Shown: in pieces, positions 52,493 through 62,307 of the stretch | Layout of the letters: every line of letters begins with the position of its first letter | How positions within the stretch are numbered: position 1 is the stretch's first letter | DNA from: Pedobacter alluvionis | Lineage (GTDB): Bacteria; Bacteroidota; Bacteroidia; Sphingobacteriales; Sphingobacteriaceae | Assembly (NCBI RefSeq): GCF_003664035.1 | Contig: NZ_RCCK01000012.1 | Location: 124,001-188,000 of the forward strand | Length of the DNA: 64,000 bases | Direction of reading: 5' to 3' | The notes under the pieces: generated by a model | The model's database searches: none | Told to the model about the DNA's origin: nothing | The model's input: the letters and a program-made list of their open reading frames with translations, nothing else | Position numbers and translations under genes: made by a program

Positions 52493-52828
52493 ATGAAGTG
52501 GTTTAAGGCGCTAAATAAGAATCAAATTCCTCAACCTGATACAATTAAAACAATTGAGCTTGCAGGAAAACAGCTTTGTCTGATCAACAATAAAAATGAA
52601 ATCATTGCTACCCAATCTCACTGTCCCCATGCTGGTGGCCATTTTAGTGGTGGCTGGTGCAAAAACGGAAACCTGGTTTGCCCAATCCATCGATATGAAT
52701 ATAGTTTAACTACAGGCAGGGGAGCCGAAGGACAGGGCGACTATATCAATATCTATCCAACTGAGTTACGTGAAGATGGTCTCTATATCGGTTTTGAAGA
52801 AAGCTGGTGGAGTAAACTTTGGGGATGA
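52493..52828 (+). CDS. Rieske [2Fe-2S] ferredoxin-like protein
   Basis: A 111-residue single-domain Rieske protein with ligands C44-H46 (SHCPHAGGHFSGGW) and C63-H66 (LVCPIHRYEYSL), a complete CxH-x16-CxxH set. Similar small proteins act as electron carriers for dioxygenases or nitrite reductases, but no such partner is near. I place the start at ATG 52493 (MKWFKALNKNQIPQPDTIKT); a TTG six codons upstream overlaps the probable promoter. Divergent from queE. Confidence 0.92.
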   Translation: MKWFKALNKNQIPQPDTIKTIELAGKQLCLINNKNEIIATQSHCPHAGGHFSGGWCKNGNLVCPIHRYEYSLTTGRGAEGQGDYINIYPTELREDGLYIGFEESWWSKLWG

Positions 52829-52833
52829 TCTAT

Positions 52834-52913
52834 TCCCGTCAGGCTGATTTATTTCAACAGCTCTCTAATTAAGCCCCTGAAATAAATCCTATAGCTATCA
52901 GATCAGATTGCCG
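52834..52913. repeat. long imperfect hairpin repeat
   Basis: ccgtcaggctgatttatttc ... gaaataaatcctatagctat cagatcag: the same structure as the repeat at 3317-3388, more diverged. It lies between the Rieske and PIN genes and may end both transcripts. Confidence 0.6.
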
Positions 52914-52927
52914 AGTCTATTATAAAC

Positions 52928-53347
52928 TCAATTTAGCAAATATCTTTTAAAAAATTCCTGACAGTTCAAAATTTCAATTTCTGAGAAATAAAAATCTTCA
53001 ATATCTTCTGTGATAATACATTTACAATTAACAGATTTGGCAGCATAATATTCTAAACCATCTTCAAAATCGTGAATTGATTTGTTCGACAAGGTATCCA
53101 AAACACTTTTTGATGAATTTCCTGCAATTTTAATATGTTGGCAAAGCAAATCGATTTTCTGTTTGGCCAAATGTGATTTATGCTTTTTTTCTGCGAAATA
53201 AAATGCTATAGCTAAACAAAGTGGAGAAGTATAAATTTCAAAATTTGGATGCGATGCTAAACTTAAAATTCTCGACGAGTAGGTATAAAGAGGATATTCC
53301 TTATTCAATACAGAAACAAGAACATTCGCATCTAAAAATATCTCCAT
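52928..53347 (-). CDS. PIN-domain toxin
   Basis: A 139-residue PIN nuclease, the likely toxin of a type II toxin-antitoxin pair. Acidic residues expected for Mg-dependent RNA cleavage are seen: D6 (MEIFLDANVLVS), Glu/Asp in SIHDFEDGLEYYAAKSV and Asp in CKCIITEDIEDF. It starts 3 nt after the antitoxin stop. RNA target unknown. Confidence 0.9.
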   Translation of the reverse strand: MEIFLDANVLVSVLNKEYPLYTYSSRILSLASHPNFEIYTSPLCLAIAFYFAEKKHKSHLAKQKIDLLCQHIKIAGNSSKSVLDTLSNKSIHDFEDGLEYYAAKSVNCKCIITEDIEDFYFSEIEILNCQEFFKRYLLN

Positions 53348-53350
53348 CGA

Positions 53351-53611
53351 TTACTTTTTAGAAGAAAAGAATTCATCTTTTGAAACTTTACGTGTTGGTT
53401 TTGGTGTTTTTTTATATTCTACTTCACCCTCAGCAACCATACTCACCCAATCCGAAATTGGAAAGTCTTCTAAAGATTTGTACTCTTTAGCAGTAACCTG
53501 TGTTAATAGATGCTCTACCAGGCGAGAAAGACTGATGTTGTTTTCAGCAGCGTATTTTTTTGCCCTATCAACTACGTTTTGGTTAAAGCTTAATGTTAGT
53601 TTAGCATCCAT
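53351..53611 (-). CDS. antitoxin, DUF6364-like
   Basis: An 86-residue antitoxin. The N terminus (LTLSFNQNVVDRAKKYAAEN, then NISLSRLVEHLL) is a ribbon-helix-helix fold of the DUF6364 group that pairs with PIN toxins. The C-terminal basic tail (KKTPKPTRKVSKDEFFSSKK) is the likely toxin-neutralising part. A palindromic site overlaps the upstream region (53648-53673), consistent with autoregulation. Confidence 0.88.
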   Translation of the reverse strand: MDAKLTLSFNQNVVDRAKKYAAENNISLSRLVEHLLTQVTAKEYKSLEDFPISDWVSMVAEGEVEYKKTPKPTRKVSKDEFFSSKK

Positions 53612-53631
53612 TGTCTTGTTGTTTTATAAAA

Positions 53632-53639
53632 CAAATATA
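53632..53639 (-). promoter_or_regulatory. toxin-antitoxin -7 element
   Basis: TATATTTG on the minus strand (exact TAnnTTTG), 20 nt before the antitoxin ATG. No clear TTG upstream. Confidence 0.6.
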
Positions 53640-53647
53640 CAAAATAC

Positions 53648-53673
53648 ACGTATAATTTAAAAATAGTATACGT
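53648..53673. promoter_or_regulatory. candidate operator of the PIN toxin-antitoxin operon
   Basis: ACGTATA (53648-53654) and TATACGT (53667-53673) are exact complements 12 nt apart, directly upstream of the -7 element, where a ribbon-helix-helix antitoxin would repress. Confidence 0.6.
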
Positions 53674-53759
53674 AAAAAAAAAGCAGCTCAAATATATGAA
53701 CCGCTTTTGTTTTTTGTTTTGAGCTTTGTCTTAGACCTTCTGTCTTTAAATCCTCAACC

Positions 53760-54641
53760 TTAAGAGTATATTTCTTTCCTGGCTGATGCCAATGTATTTT
53801 TTAATAAGCCTACAATCGTCATTAAGCCTACACCACCCGGAACAGGCGTAATGTAAGAGGCTTTAGGTGCCACATTATCGAAATCTACATCTCCAAATAA
53901 CTTAAAGCCAGATTTGGTTTCTGTAGAAGTTTCCCTGTTGATACCTACATCTATAATAATAGCGCCAGGTTTTACCATATCAGCCGTAACAAAATTCTTT
54001 TTACCAATTGCGGCAATCACAATATCTGCTTGTAAGACCTGCTCTTTTAAATCTTTAGTACGTGAATGGGTAAGTGTTACCGTACAGTTGCCTGGATTTG
54101 CGTTACGGGCCATTAAAATGCTCATTGGGCTACCCACAATGTTACTACGACCAACAACAACACAGTGCATTCCTGTAGTATCGATACCGTATTCTTGCAA
54201 CATCAATAAAATACCATAAGGCGTTGCCGGAATAAAGCAAGGTAGATTACGCATCATCCTGCCCAAATTTACAGGATGAAAACCATCTACATCTTTACGA
54301 TAATCGATCTTTTCAGTTACTTTTTCCGGATCAATATGTTTAGGTAAAGGCAACTGAACAATTAATCCGTCCACATCATCATCCTGATTAATTTCTTCAA
54401 TTTTTGCCAATAATTCTGCTTCTGTTACCGAGTTATCATATCTATGTAGTGATGATTTAAAGCCAACTTTTTCACAGTTTTTCATCTTACTCGCTACATA
54501 GGTTTCGCTGCCGCCATCGTTACCAACCAAAATGGCAACCAGGTGTGGCTTGCGACCGTTTTTATTTAAAAATTCAGCGGCTTCTTCCGCAATTTGAACT
54601 TTAACTTTTTCTGATACGTATTTACCGTCTAATAATTTCAT
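53760..54641 (-). CDS. folD: bifunctional methylene-THF dehydrogenase/cyclohydrolase
   Basis: Converts 5,10-methylene-THF to 10-formyl-THF for purine synthesis. Signatures: [46 protein letters not shown] and [15 protein letters not shown] near the end. 293 residues is normal. It follows lepA on the same strand; the 129-nt spacer carries the AGTATCAAG-type inverted repeat, so the two may share a transcript with a hairpin between. Confidence 0.97.
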   Translation of the reverse strand: MKLLDGKYVSEKVKVQIAEEAAEFLNKNGRKPHLVAILVGNDGGSETYVASKMKNCEKVGFKSSLHRYDNSVTEAELLAKIEEINQDDDVDGLIVQLPLPKHIDPEKVTEKIDYRKDVDGFHPVNLGRMMRNLPCFIPATPYGILLMLQEYGIDTTGMHCVVVGRSNIVGSPMSILMARNANPGNCTVTLTHSRTKDLKEQVLQADIVIAAIGKKNFVTADMVKPGAIIIDVGINRETSTETKSGFKLFGDVDFDNVAPKASYITPVPGGVGLMTIVGLLKNTLASARKEIYS

Positions 54642-54661
54642 TTTAAAAGTATCGGGTAGTG

Positions 54662-54753
54662 AGTACCAAGTATCAAGACTAAATGGTCTACTTGATTGCT
54701 CTTTATAATTTTAACTATTATTTAAATTTGCGAGAATCTTGATACCTGATACT
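54662..54753. repeat. inverted AGTATCAAG-type repeat between lepA and folD
   Basis: AGTACCAAGTATCAAGA (54662-54678) pairs with TCTTGATACCTGATACT (54737-54753), with two G-U or mismatched positions. Same words as at 10282-10329 in the isc operon; here the loop is 58 nt. Confidence 0.7.
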
Positions 54754-54770
54754 TGTATCTTGATTCTATT

Positions 54771-56558
54771 TTAATCCAATTTCAAAACTGCCATAAACGC
54801 TGTCTGTGGAATTTCTACGTTACCCACCTGACGCATACGTTTTTTACCTTTTTTCTGTTTTTCCAATAACTTACGTTTACGGGAAATATCACCACCATAA
54901 CATTTAGCCGTTACATCTTTACGTAAAGCACTAAGCGTTTCGCGGGCAATAACTTTAGCTCCAATTGAAGCCTGTATTTTAATCTCGAATTGTTGACGAG
55001 GGATTAATTCTCTTAATTTCTCGCAAATTTTCTTTCCGAAATCGTAAGCGTTGCTGCGGTGAATTAGTGATGATAACGCATCAACAGGCTCATCGTTTAA
55101 CAATAAATCTAATCGCACTAAATCAGATTTACGGTAACCGATTTGGTGATAATCAAACGAAGCGTATCCTTTAGAAAGTGTTTTTAATCTGTCATAAAAG
55201 TCGAATACGATTTCGGCCATTGGCATCTCAAAAACCAACTCAACCCTGTCAGATGTTAGATAGGATTGATTAATAATCGCTCCTCGTTTTTGGATACAAA
55301 GCGACATTATAGGGCCAACAAAATCAGACTTGGTAATAATATTTGCTTTGATGTAAGGTTCTTCAACCGAATCCAGTTTACTTGGATCTGGCAAATCAGA
55401 TGGATTATTTACGATAAACTCATCACCTTTTGTAGTGTGTGCAATGTATGATACGTTGGGAACCGTTGTGATTACAGTCATATCGAACTCACGCTCTAAA
55501 CGCTCCTGAATAATCTCCATGTGAAGCATTCCTAAGAAACCGCAACGGAAACCAAAACCAAGGGCCGCAGAACTTTCCGGTTCGAAAACGATAGAAGCAT
55601 CGTTCAGCTGCAACTTATGCATCGCCTCACGCAGTTCTTCAAATTCATCAGTATCTACAGGGTAAATCCCTGCAAAAACCATTGGCTTAACCTCTTCGAA
55701 ACCTTGAATGGCATCTAACGACGGTCTGGCCACAGTTGTAATCGTATCACCAACTTTTACCTCTCTGGCTTCTTTAATGCCAGAAATAATGTAACCCACA
55801 TCGCCGGTTTTAACCACGTTACGAGGTGCCATATCCAGCTTCAAAATACCAACCTCATCAGCCAGGTATTCTTTGCCTGTATTGATAAATTTTACTTTAT
55901 CACCTTTTTTAATCTCGCCATTTACCACTTTGTAATAAGCGATAATCCCTCTGAATGAGTTAAAAACAGAGTCGAAAATCAACGCTTGCAAAGGTGCTTC
56001 CGGATCTCCAACAGGAGCAGGAACGCGGTCTACGATGGCCTGAATTATATCAGGAATCCCTAAACCTGTTTTACCAGACGCAGGAATAATATCTTCACGT
56101 TTACAGCCAATTAAATCAATAATCTGGTCTTTAACTTCCTCAGGCATAGCCCCGGGCAAATCCATTTTATTTAAAATCGGGATAATTTCAAGGTCGTGCT
56201 CTAAAGCCAGGTATAAATTGGAAATGGTTTGAGCCTGAATCCCTTGCGAAGCATCTACAATTAGTAATGCACCCTCACAGGCAGCGATGGAACGAGAAAC
56301 TTCGTACGAAAAATCTACGTGTCCAGGTGTGTCAATCAGGTTAAAATTGTACTCAATATCACCAACCTTATAGTTCATTTGTATGGCATGACTTTTAATC
56401 GTTATGCCTCTCTCACGCTCTAAATCCATGTTGTCGAGCAATTGCGCCTGCGCTTCACGCTGCGAAATCGTCGCTGTATATTCTAATAACCTATCAGCCA
56501 GGGTGCTCTTACCGTGGTCGATATGTGCAATAATGCAAAAATTACGTATATGCTTCAT
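54771..56558 (-). CDS. lepA: elongation factor 4 (LepA)
   Basis: Ribosome-associated GTPase that back-translocates or aids ribosome biogenesis. G1 AHIDHGKST (11-19), G2 to G3 [14 protein letters not shown] and DTPGHVDF, G4 NKMDLPGA, and the LepA-specific C-terminal domain ([40 protein letters not shown]). 595 residues is standard. The start codon lies only 7 nt after a TATCTTTG element, implying a leaderless or nearly leaderless mRNA. Confidence 0.97.
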   Translation of the reverse strand: MKHIRNFCIIAHIDHGKSTLADRLLEYTATISQREAQAQLLDNMDLERERGITIKSHAIQMNYKVGDIEYNFNLIDTPGHVDFSYEVSRSIAACEGALLIVDASQGIQAQTISNLYLALEHDLEIIPILNKMDLPGAMPEEVKDQIIDLIGCKREDIIPASGKTGLGIPDIIQAIVDRVPAPVGDPEAPLQALIFDSVFNSFRGIIAYYKVVNGEIKKGDKVKFINTGKEYLADEVGILKLDMAPRNVVKTGDVGYIISGIKEAREVKVGDTITTVARPSLDAIQGFEEVKPMVFAGIYPVDTDEFEELREAMHKLQLNDASIVFEPESSAALGFGFRCGFLGMLHMEIIQERLEREFDMTVITTVPNVSYIAHTTKGDEFIVNNPSDLPDPSKLDSVEEPYIKANIITKSDFVGPIMSLCIQKRGAIINQSYLTSDRVELVFEMPMAEIVFDFYDRLKTLSKGYASFDYHQIGYRKSDLVRLDLLLNDEPVDALSSLIHRSNAYDFGKKICEKLRELIPRQQFEIKIQASIGAKVIARETLSALRKDVTAKCYGGDISRKRKLLEKQKKGKKRMRQVGNVEIPQTAFMAVLKLD

Positions 56559-56565
56559 CTTTGCA

Positions 56566-56573
56566 CAAAGATA
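56566..56573 (-). promoter_or_regulatory. -7 element abutting lepA
   Basis: TATCTTTG on the minus strand, exact TAnnTTTG, ending 7 nt before the lepA ATG, whose position is fixed by the conserved N terminus [19 protein letters not shown]. Confidence 0.65.
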
Positions 56574-56619
56574 TGTTTTTTAAGGTAATTTTTAATCTAG
56601 AAAATATCCACCCCAAGCA

Positions 56620-56730
56620 CTTTGATTTGAAAAGCAAATACAGTGGCTTTTCGGCTACAGTAGTCCTGCTTTTCACTTTACTCCATTGCATTGCGTGTTC
56701 GTTCCAATCAGGTTTATTAACCATCTGTAG
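56620..56730. repeat. copy of the dispersed ~100-bp element
   Basis: gaaaagcaaatacagtggct, ttcggctacagtagtcctgc, ttttcac, tgcgtg, then ccaatcaggtttattaacca. Closest to the copy at 47735-47850. No gene. Confidence 0.65.
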
Positions 56731-56831
56731 TAATTCTTTTGAAAGGATTTATTATCCGGTGCTTAATTAACAACTGATAAACACAGATCATATTCAATTA
56801 GCAATTCAACTGTGCCTATCTGAGGTGAAAA

Positions 56832-58256
56832 TCAAACCTTAATTTTCTTCCATTTACCTTTTTTAAATAAGAAGTAAGCAGCTACAGCAATTCCAGCCTC
56901 TGCCGTTGGTATAGCAATAAAAACTCCGGTTGGACCCAGTTCTAAATATTTCGCTAAGAAGTAAGCCAAAGGAATTTGGAACAGCCAAAATGCAAAAACA
57001 TTAATTTTTGTAGGCGTCCAGGTATCGCCGGCACCATTGAATGCACTGCTAAAAACCATCGCAGCTCCATAAATCACAAAACCAAGGCTCATAATCTTAA
57101 GGGCCTTACTGGCAATAGTTATTACCTTTTCATCCGAGGTAAAAAATGCAGCGAACAAATGCCCACAAGTAAGAAAGAGTACACTTACTACCGCCATAAA
57201 AATCAAAATGTATTTTAAGGTCTGGAAAACGGACTTTTCAGCACGATCTATGTGGCCCGCACCCAAATTCTGTCCAACCAAAGTTGCAGCTGCATTGCTC
57301 AAGCCCCAGGCAGGTAACATAAAAAACATCATCAGCCGTAGTGCAGTTTGGTAACCTGCCGATCCCGTATCACCACCAGTAGTAGCAACCAGTTCCGCTA
57401 AGAACACCCAGCTGCAGCTTGCAATTACAAACTGAAAGATAGCTGGAGCAGCAATCTTAACAATCGCCTTAATTTGCGTAAAATCTGGAATAAAATGGCT
57501 GATACGTATCTTAAGCGCATTTTTACCGCTAAATAAATTGTATACCTGGTAGCTAACCCCCAAACCACGACCAATTGTGGTTGCAATTGCAGCGCCCGTT
57601 AAACCAAATGACGGCACTGGTCCAAAACCGTTAATAAAAATAGGGCAGAGGATGATATTGGCAATATTGGCGATCCATAAACTCCGCATTGCGATAGCTG
57701 CATTACCTGCACCTCGAAAAATTCCATTGATTAAGAATAAGAGTACAATAATTATACTTCCACCCATCATGATCCGAACAAATGGCACACCCTGTTCTGC
57801 TGTTTCAGTTGAGGCCCCCATGAGCAATAGGATATTTCTGGCGTAAATTAAACCCAGGATGCTGATGATAACATTTACGAAAACCGCTATTAGAATAGTC
57901 TGCATTCCGGCTTTTGATGCCGCCTCTGGGTTTTTCTCGCCAACTCTACGTGCAACTACTGCAGTTGCAGCCATACTCAAACCAATGGCTAATGAGTAAA
58001 TAATGGTTAACACTGATTCCGTTAAACCAACGGTTTGTATGGCATGGCTACTATTTTCCAGATGGCCAACAAAATATAAATCAACCAAGGCAAAAACTGA
58101 TTCCATAGCCATTTCCAGCATCATGGGAATGGCCAATAAAATAATGGCGCGTTTTATACTAATGGAAGTGAGATCAACTTCGTGACCTTTTAAGGACTGG
58201 ATTAGAATATCGAAAAATGACGATAGTTTGCCCTGTGCCTTTGTAGACTGTGACAT
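56832..58256 (-). CDS. MATE-family efflux transporter
   Basis: A 474-residue inner-membrane exporter with two bundles of six helices (about 35-235 and 260-465). Typical features are IPMMLEMAMESVFALVDLYF at the first helix, GLSMAATAVVARRVGE (MatE) and the second-half AAATLVGQNLGAGHIDRAEK. The family extrudes cationic drugs or metabolites in exchange for Na+ or H+; substrate unknown. A consensus promoter at 58400 gives a leader of about 140 nt. Confidence 0.95.
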   Translation of the reverse strand: MSQSTKAQGKLSSFFDILIQSLKGHEVDLTSISIKRAIILLAIPMMLEMAMESVFALVDLYFVGHLENSSHAIQTVGLTESVLTIIYSLAIGLSMAATAVVARRVGEKNPEAASKAGMQTILIAVFVNVIISILGLIYARNILLLMGASTETAEQGVPFVRIMMGGSIIIVLLFLINGIFRGAGNAAIAMRSLWIANIANIILCPIFINGFGPVPSFGLTGAAIATTIGRGLGVSYQVYNLFSGKNALKIRISHFIPDFTQIKAIVKIAAPAIFQFVIASCSWVFLAELVATTGGDTGSAGYQTALRLMMFFMLPAWGLSNAAATLVGQNLGAGHIDRAEKSVFQTLKYILIFMAVVSVLFLTCGHLFAAFFTSDEKVITIASKALKIMSLGFVIYGAAMVFSSAFNGAGDTWTPTKINVFAFWLFQIPLAYFLAKYLELGPTGVFIAIPTAEAGIAVAAYFLFKKGKWKKIKV

Positions 58257-58399
58257 ATAATAAAAATAAATTGTGATGTATAAACCAATGATACGCGGTT
58301 AAGCGCACATACCTAAAATTGAAATGGAGGGAATCCTCAGTTACTTAAAACCTCAAACGGATTGCAGATACTATCATGGCTCTGGTCTTTTTGATAAAG

Positions 58400-58428
58400 C
58401 AAAGATAGCTAAAATTTTGAATTGTCAA
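58400..58428 (-). promoter_or_regulatory. MATE gene promoter
   Basis: Minus strand: TTG (58428-58426), 18-nt spacer, TATCTTTG (58407-58400). Confidence 0.8.
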
Positions 58429-58544
58429 GTTTTGATGACCAATTTTCAAGGGATTGATTAAATTTTGCGATTTCTTTTTGCCACGGAAACACGGAATCCA
58501 CAGAATTATAATCCTTCTAATCTATTTAATCTGTGTAATCAATA

Positions 58545-58982
58545 TTAAATACTATAGGCCTTAATCATTTCTTCGTTAACTTTTGTTCCTCTACCGGTAT
58601 TTAAATCAATTAGTACGTAATCAAAAATACCATCTGAAGCCACTTTGCCCGTTTTATGATTAATAATTTCGAACTGAACAGAGCAGCCTTTATCATTCAT
58701 AGCTAAGATTCCGGTTCTGATCAGCATTAAATCGTTCAATAGCAGGGGGCGTTTGAAATTAATATCGACGTGACTTACTACCCAGCCTAAACCTTGTTTG
58801 GTAAAATGCTCCCAGGGCATGCCGTAGAACTTTTCCATTTGCTCATAACGTGCTGCCAGTACATAATCCAGGTATTTGCTGTTATGTACGTGATTAAACA
58901 TATCGATATCATCCGGACGGACACGTAATTCACTTTCGAAAATGCTGTATTGATTCTTTTCCAAGGGTAAATGTTTTTGCAA
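58545..58982 (-). CDS. 4HBT-family acyl-CoA thioesterase
   Basis: A 145-residue hot-dog thioesterase of the YbgC/4HBT group. The active-site block is RPDDIDMFNHVHNSKYLDYV with the catalytic Asp at about 25-27 and the Asn/His turn; YMPWEHF-like GMPWEHFTKQGLGWVVSHVD follows. It hydrolyses acyl-CoA of unknown chain length. Its upstream region holds two palindromic elements shared with the divergent small gene at 59074. Confidence 0.92.
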   Translation of the reverse strand: MQKHLPLEKNQYSIFESELRVRPDDIDMFNHVHNSKYLDYVLAARYEQMEKFYGMPWEHFTKQGLGWVVSHVDINFKRPLLLNDLMLIRTGILAMNDKGCSVQFEIINHKTGKVASDGIFDYVLIDLNTGRGTKVNEEMIKAYSI

Positions 58983-59003
58983 AAGTATAAATAAAGCTTG
59001 ATT

Positions 59004-59050
59004 GTAAAGTATTGCTTACTAAATGTGAAGAAAGGTAAAGTATTACTTAC
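59004..59050. promoter_or_regulatory. two palindromic operators, 31 bp apart
   Basis: GTAAAGTATTGCTTAC (59004-59019) and GTAAAGTATTACTTAC (59035-59050) share a core AAGTA-T-TACTT (one mismatch in the first copy). The 31-bp period, about three helical turns, in a divergent spacer suggests cooperative binding by a dimeric regulator, which is not identified. Confidence 0.6.
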
Positions 59051-59073
59051 TTTTTTTGTATTTTTTATATGAA

Positions 59074-59278
59074 ATGGGAAAACTCAAATTATACGATGTC
59101 AATACTCCACGCGAAATAATTGTTGAGGAACGTGATGCTGTTTATTTGAGTCGTACCTCCGAGCAACGGTTTTTTTTGGTTCTGCAGCTTAATTACATTT
59201 CAGTTACCATGAACGGGGGGCAAGCCATTAAAATCTCCGCAAGGCAAGGGGCTTGTAATTCGTAAGCCAACCATATAA
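59074..59278 (+). pseudogene. small hypothetical gene with a likely frameshift
   Basis: From ATG 59074 it reads MGKLKLYDVNTPREIIVEER, then DAVYLSRTSEQRFFLVLQLN, YISVTMNGGQAIK and then an out-of-place ISARQGACNS before a stop at 59265. If one A of the AAAA run at 59230-59233 is skipped, the other frame gives SPQGKGLVIRKPTI and stops at 59278, a sensible continuation. Either a recent frameshift mutation, a sequencing error in a homopolymer, or programmed slippage. The protein family is not recognised with certainty. Confidence 0.6.
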
Positions 59279-59550
59279 TTGCTTTATGTCTTTTGATAAA
59301 GAAGTAACAGTTTAATCTTTATTCTGATGATTTAATTTTTAATCTTTCCTGGTGCAATCGTCATAGAGTAAGATTAGTTTTTTAGTCAAAAGCATTAAAA
59401 TATTTGCGATTATAAGTCTCGAGTCGTCATTTCGAGCGGAGTGCAACGCAGTCTAGAAATCTATGAAGATAGATCTCTCCATTTCGCTACGCTTCAGGAG
59501 ATGACGAATTTCTACTGGCTTATCTGATTCAAGTTAATTAAAAACACCTC
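59279..59550. repeat. spacer with a GTCAT...ATGAC hairpin repeat
   Basis: No gene. 59423-59507 is a long imperfect hairpin (gtcgtcatttcgagcggagt, gcaacgcagtctagaaatct, then agatctctccatttcgctac, ttcaggagatgacgaat), a repeat class common in Bacteroidota spacers. The rest is AT-rich. Confidence 0.6.
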
Positions 59551-59581
59551 TTGTTTTTAACCAAAAACAACCTTATCTTTG
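59551..59581 (+). promoter_or_regulatory. rpsO promoter
   Basis: TTG (59551-59553), 20-nt spacer, TATCTTTG (59574-59581); the rpsO ATG is 44 nt downstream. Confidence 0.82.
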
Positions 59582-59624
59582 CGCCACAATTAATTAATTT
59601 TTATTGCTTTAATATTATTCAAGA

Positions 59625-59909
59625 ATGTATTTAAGTCCAGAAAAGAAAGCCGAAATCTTTAAACAACACGGCGAAGTAGAATCTAACACGGGTTCTGCAG
59701 AAGGTCAAGTAGCGTTATTTACATACCGTATTGCGCACTTAACAGAACACTTAAAGAAAAATCGTAAAGATTTCTCTACTCAGTTGTCACTTCAAAAATT
59801 GGTAGGTAAACGCCGCGGTATTTTGGCTTACCTATACAAAAAAGATATTGAGCGCTACCGTGCTATCATCAAAGCTTTATCGCTTCGTGATATCATTAAA
59901 CAAAAATAA
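59625..59909 (+). CDS. rpsO: 30S ribosomal protein S15
   Basis: A 94-residue S15 that binds 16S rRNA early in 30S assembly. Conserved features: GSAEGQVALFTYRIAHLTEH, the LKKNRKDFSTQLSLQKLVGK rRNA-binding helix and RRGILAYLYKKDIERYRAII. It is followed by a terminator and then pnp, the classic rpsO-pnp order. Confidence 0.97.
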   Translation: MYLSPEKKAEIFKQHGEVESNTGSAEGQVALFTYRIAHLTEHLKKNRKDFSTQLSLQKLVGKRRGILAYLYKKDIERYRAIIKALSLRDIIKQK

Positions 59910-59925
59910 GCGAATTTTATCAGCG

Positions 59926-59953
59926 AAAGCCATTCTTCAGGGAATGGCTTTTT
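59926..59953 (+). terminator. rpsO terminator
   Basis: AAAGCCATTC/GAATGGCTTT stem followed by TTTTAC, between rpsO and pnp; it probably lowers read-through into pnp. Confidence 0.82.
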
Positions 59954-60086
59954 ACATTTCCTGTTAAATAATTTAACGGGATTTATTATAAATAGGCTTT
60001 TTAAACCTTATCTTCGTTTGCAAAAACAAAAACATATATAAACAACGGTGTGTAGAAAGAGGAAAACACACCATAATTCTATTTAA

Positions 60087-62222
60087 ATGAATGTAATAAA
60101 AAAATCGTTCGATTTGGGCGATGGCAGAATTGTAGAAATCGAAACTGGTAAATTGGCTAAACAAGCTGATGGTTCGGTTGTAGTGAAAATGGGCGATACG
60201 ATGTTGTTAGCAACTGTTGTATCTACTGTTGGCGCTAAACCAGGTACTGATTTTTTACCTTTATCGGTTGATTATCAAGAAAAATACGCGGCTACCGGTC
60301 GTATTCCAGGTGGCTTTTTACGTCGTGAAGCAAGGTTATCTGATTACGAGGTTTTAATATCCCGTTTGGTAGATAGAGCTTTACGCCCAATGTTTCCAAG
60401 TGATTATCACTCTGATACCCAGGTGATGATCTCTTTAATCTCTGCTGATAAAGATATTATGCCGGATTGTTTGGCAGGTTTAGCGGCATCTGCTGCATTA
60501 TCAGTTTCTGATATTCCTTTCAACGGTCCGATTTCTGAAGTACGTGTGGCTAAAATTGATGGTAAATTAATTATCAATCCTAAAGCCAGCGAATTAGAAC
60601 GCGCAACTTTAGAATTTATGGTTGCCGGTTCAGCTAACGACATAGGCATGGTTGAAGGTGAGTGTGATGAAATTCAGGAAGACGAAATGGTTGAGGCTTT
60701 AAAATTTGCACACGATGCAATTAAAGTTCAATGTGCTATTCAGGTTGAATTAACAGAGGCGACAGGCAAAACGGTTAAACGTGAATATAACCACGAAGAT
60801 CATGATGCTGATTTAAAAGCTAAAGTTTATGCTGATACTTACGATAAAGTTTATGCTGTAGCGAAAGCTGGTGGCAATAAAGATGTTCGTAAAGAAGGTT
60901 TCACTGCAATCATTAACGAATTCTTCGAAGCAATGCCAGAAGATACTGCAGATTTAACTAAAGCAATGGCTAAACATTATTACCATGATGTTCAGTACGA
61001 TGCCATCAGAAATTTATTGTTAGACGAAGGTATCCGTTTAGATGGTCGTAAGACTACAGAAATCCGTCCAATCTGGAGTGAAGTTGGTTATTTACCTGCT
61101 GCTCACGGTTCGGCTGTATTTACACGTGGCGAAACTCAATCCTTAACATCAGTTACTTTAGGTAGCAAAGATGATGAGCAAATGATTGATGGTGCTTTCT
61201 TTAATGGTTACAACAAATTCTTATTGCACTATAATTTCCCTGGTTTCTCAACTGGTGAAGTTAGACCAAACAGAGGCGCTGGCCGTCGTGAAATTGGTCA
61301 CGGTGCTTTAGCACAACGTTCATTAAAAAAAGTATTGCCTCAAGGTGAAGCAAATCCTTATACCATCCGTATCGTTTCCGATATTTTAGAATCTAATGGT
61401 TCTTCATCAATGGCAACTGTTTGTGCTGGTACATTAGCATTAATGGATGCTGGTATTAAAATCAAATCTCCGGTTTCTGGTATCGCAATGGGTTTAATTA
61501 CCGATGAGAAAACTGGTAAATATGCAATCCTTTCTGATATTTTAGGTGATGAAGATCATTTAGGTGATATGGACTTTAAAGTAACCGGCACCGAACACGG
61601 TATCGTTGCTTGTCAAATGGATTTAAAAATCAATGGTTTATCTTACGAAGTTTTAACTAAAGCTTTGTTACAGGCTAAAGAAGGTCGTTTACACATCTTA
61701 AACGAGATGAAGAAAACCATTAGCAGCCCTAACGAAGATTACAAACCACACGCTCCACGTATTGTTTCTTTAACTATTGATAAAGAATTTATTGGTGCAA
61801 TTATCGGCCCTGGAGGTAAAATTATCCAGGAAATGCAACGCGAAACCGGTGCTTCAATCTCTATAGAAGAAGTTGATGGTAAAGGTATTGTAGAAGTTTT
61901 TGCTGATAACAAATCAGCTATTGATGCAGCGGTTACACGTATCCGTAACATTGTTGCCAAACCAGAAATTGGTGAAGTTTACCAGGGTAAAGTAAAATCA
62001 ATTATGCCGTTTGGTGCATTTGTTGAGGTTATGCCAGGTAAAGATGGTTTATTACACATCTCTGAAATTTCATGGGAGCGTTTAGAAACTATGGACGGTG
62101 TATTAAAAGAAGGTGATAAAATCGAAGTTAAATTGTTAGACATTGATAAACAAGGTAAAATGAAACTTTCCCGCAAAGTTTTATTGCCAAGACCAGAAAA
62201 ACCAGCAGCGCCACAAGCGTAA
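60087..62222 (+). CDS. pnp: polyribonucleotide nucleotidyltransferase
   Basis: 3'-5' phosphorolytic exoribonuclease of the degradosome type. Two RNase PH-like domains (about 1-220 and 310-540, with [50 protein letters not shown]), then a KH domain (about 555-615, [20 protein letters not shown]) and S1 domain (about 625-695, [20 protein letters not shown]). 711 residues is normal. An apparent 5' leader of about 100 nt follows the rpsO terminator. Confidence 0.98.
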   Translation: MNVIKKSFDLGDGRIVEIETGKLAKQADGSVVVKMGDTMLLATVVSTVGAKPGTDFLPLSVDYQEKYAATGRIPGGFLRREARLSDYEVLISRLVDRALRPMFPSDYHSDTQVMISLISADKDIMPDCLAGLAASAALSVSDIPFNGPISEVRVAKIDGKLIINPKASELERATLEFMVAGSANDIGMVEGECDEIQEDEMVEALKFAHDAIKVQCAIQVELTEATGKTVKREYNHEDHDADLKAKVYADTYDKVYAVAKAGGNKDVRKEGFTAIINEFFEAMPEDTADLTKAMAKHYYHDVQYDAIRNLLLDEGIRLDGRKTTEIRPIWSEVGYLPAAHGSAVFTRGETQSLTSVTLGSKDDEQMIDGAFFNGYNKFLLHYNFPGFSTGEVRPNRGAGRREIGHGALAQRSLKKVLPQGEANPYTIRIVSDILESNGSSSMATVCAGTLALMDAGIKIKSPVSGIAMGLITDEKTGKYAILSDILGDEDHLGDMDFKVTGTEHGIVACQMDLKINGLSYEVLTKALLQAKEGRLHILNEMKKTISSPNEDYKPHAPRIVSLTIDKEFIGAIIGPGGKIIQEMQRETGASISIEEVDGKGIVEVFADNKSAIDAAVTRIRNIVAKPEIGEVYQGKVKSIMPFGAFVEVMPGKDGLLHISEISWERLETMDGVLKEGDKIEVKLLDIDKQGKMKLSRKVLLPRPEKPAAPQA

Positions 62223-62257
62223 CCCCTAAATCCCCTAAAGGGACTTTAAATATTCGA

Positions 62258-62290
62258 GGCCCTTCCAGTTTTACACTGAAAGGGTCTTTT
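62258..62290 (+). terminator. pnp terminator
   Basis: GGCCCTTCCAGT pairs with ACTGAAAGGGTC (with G-U/mismatch) followed by TTTTATTATG, about 36 nt after the stop. Confidence 0.75.
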
Positions 62291-62307
62291 ATTATGTAAT
62301 GTATTTT

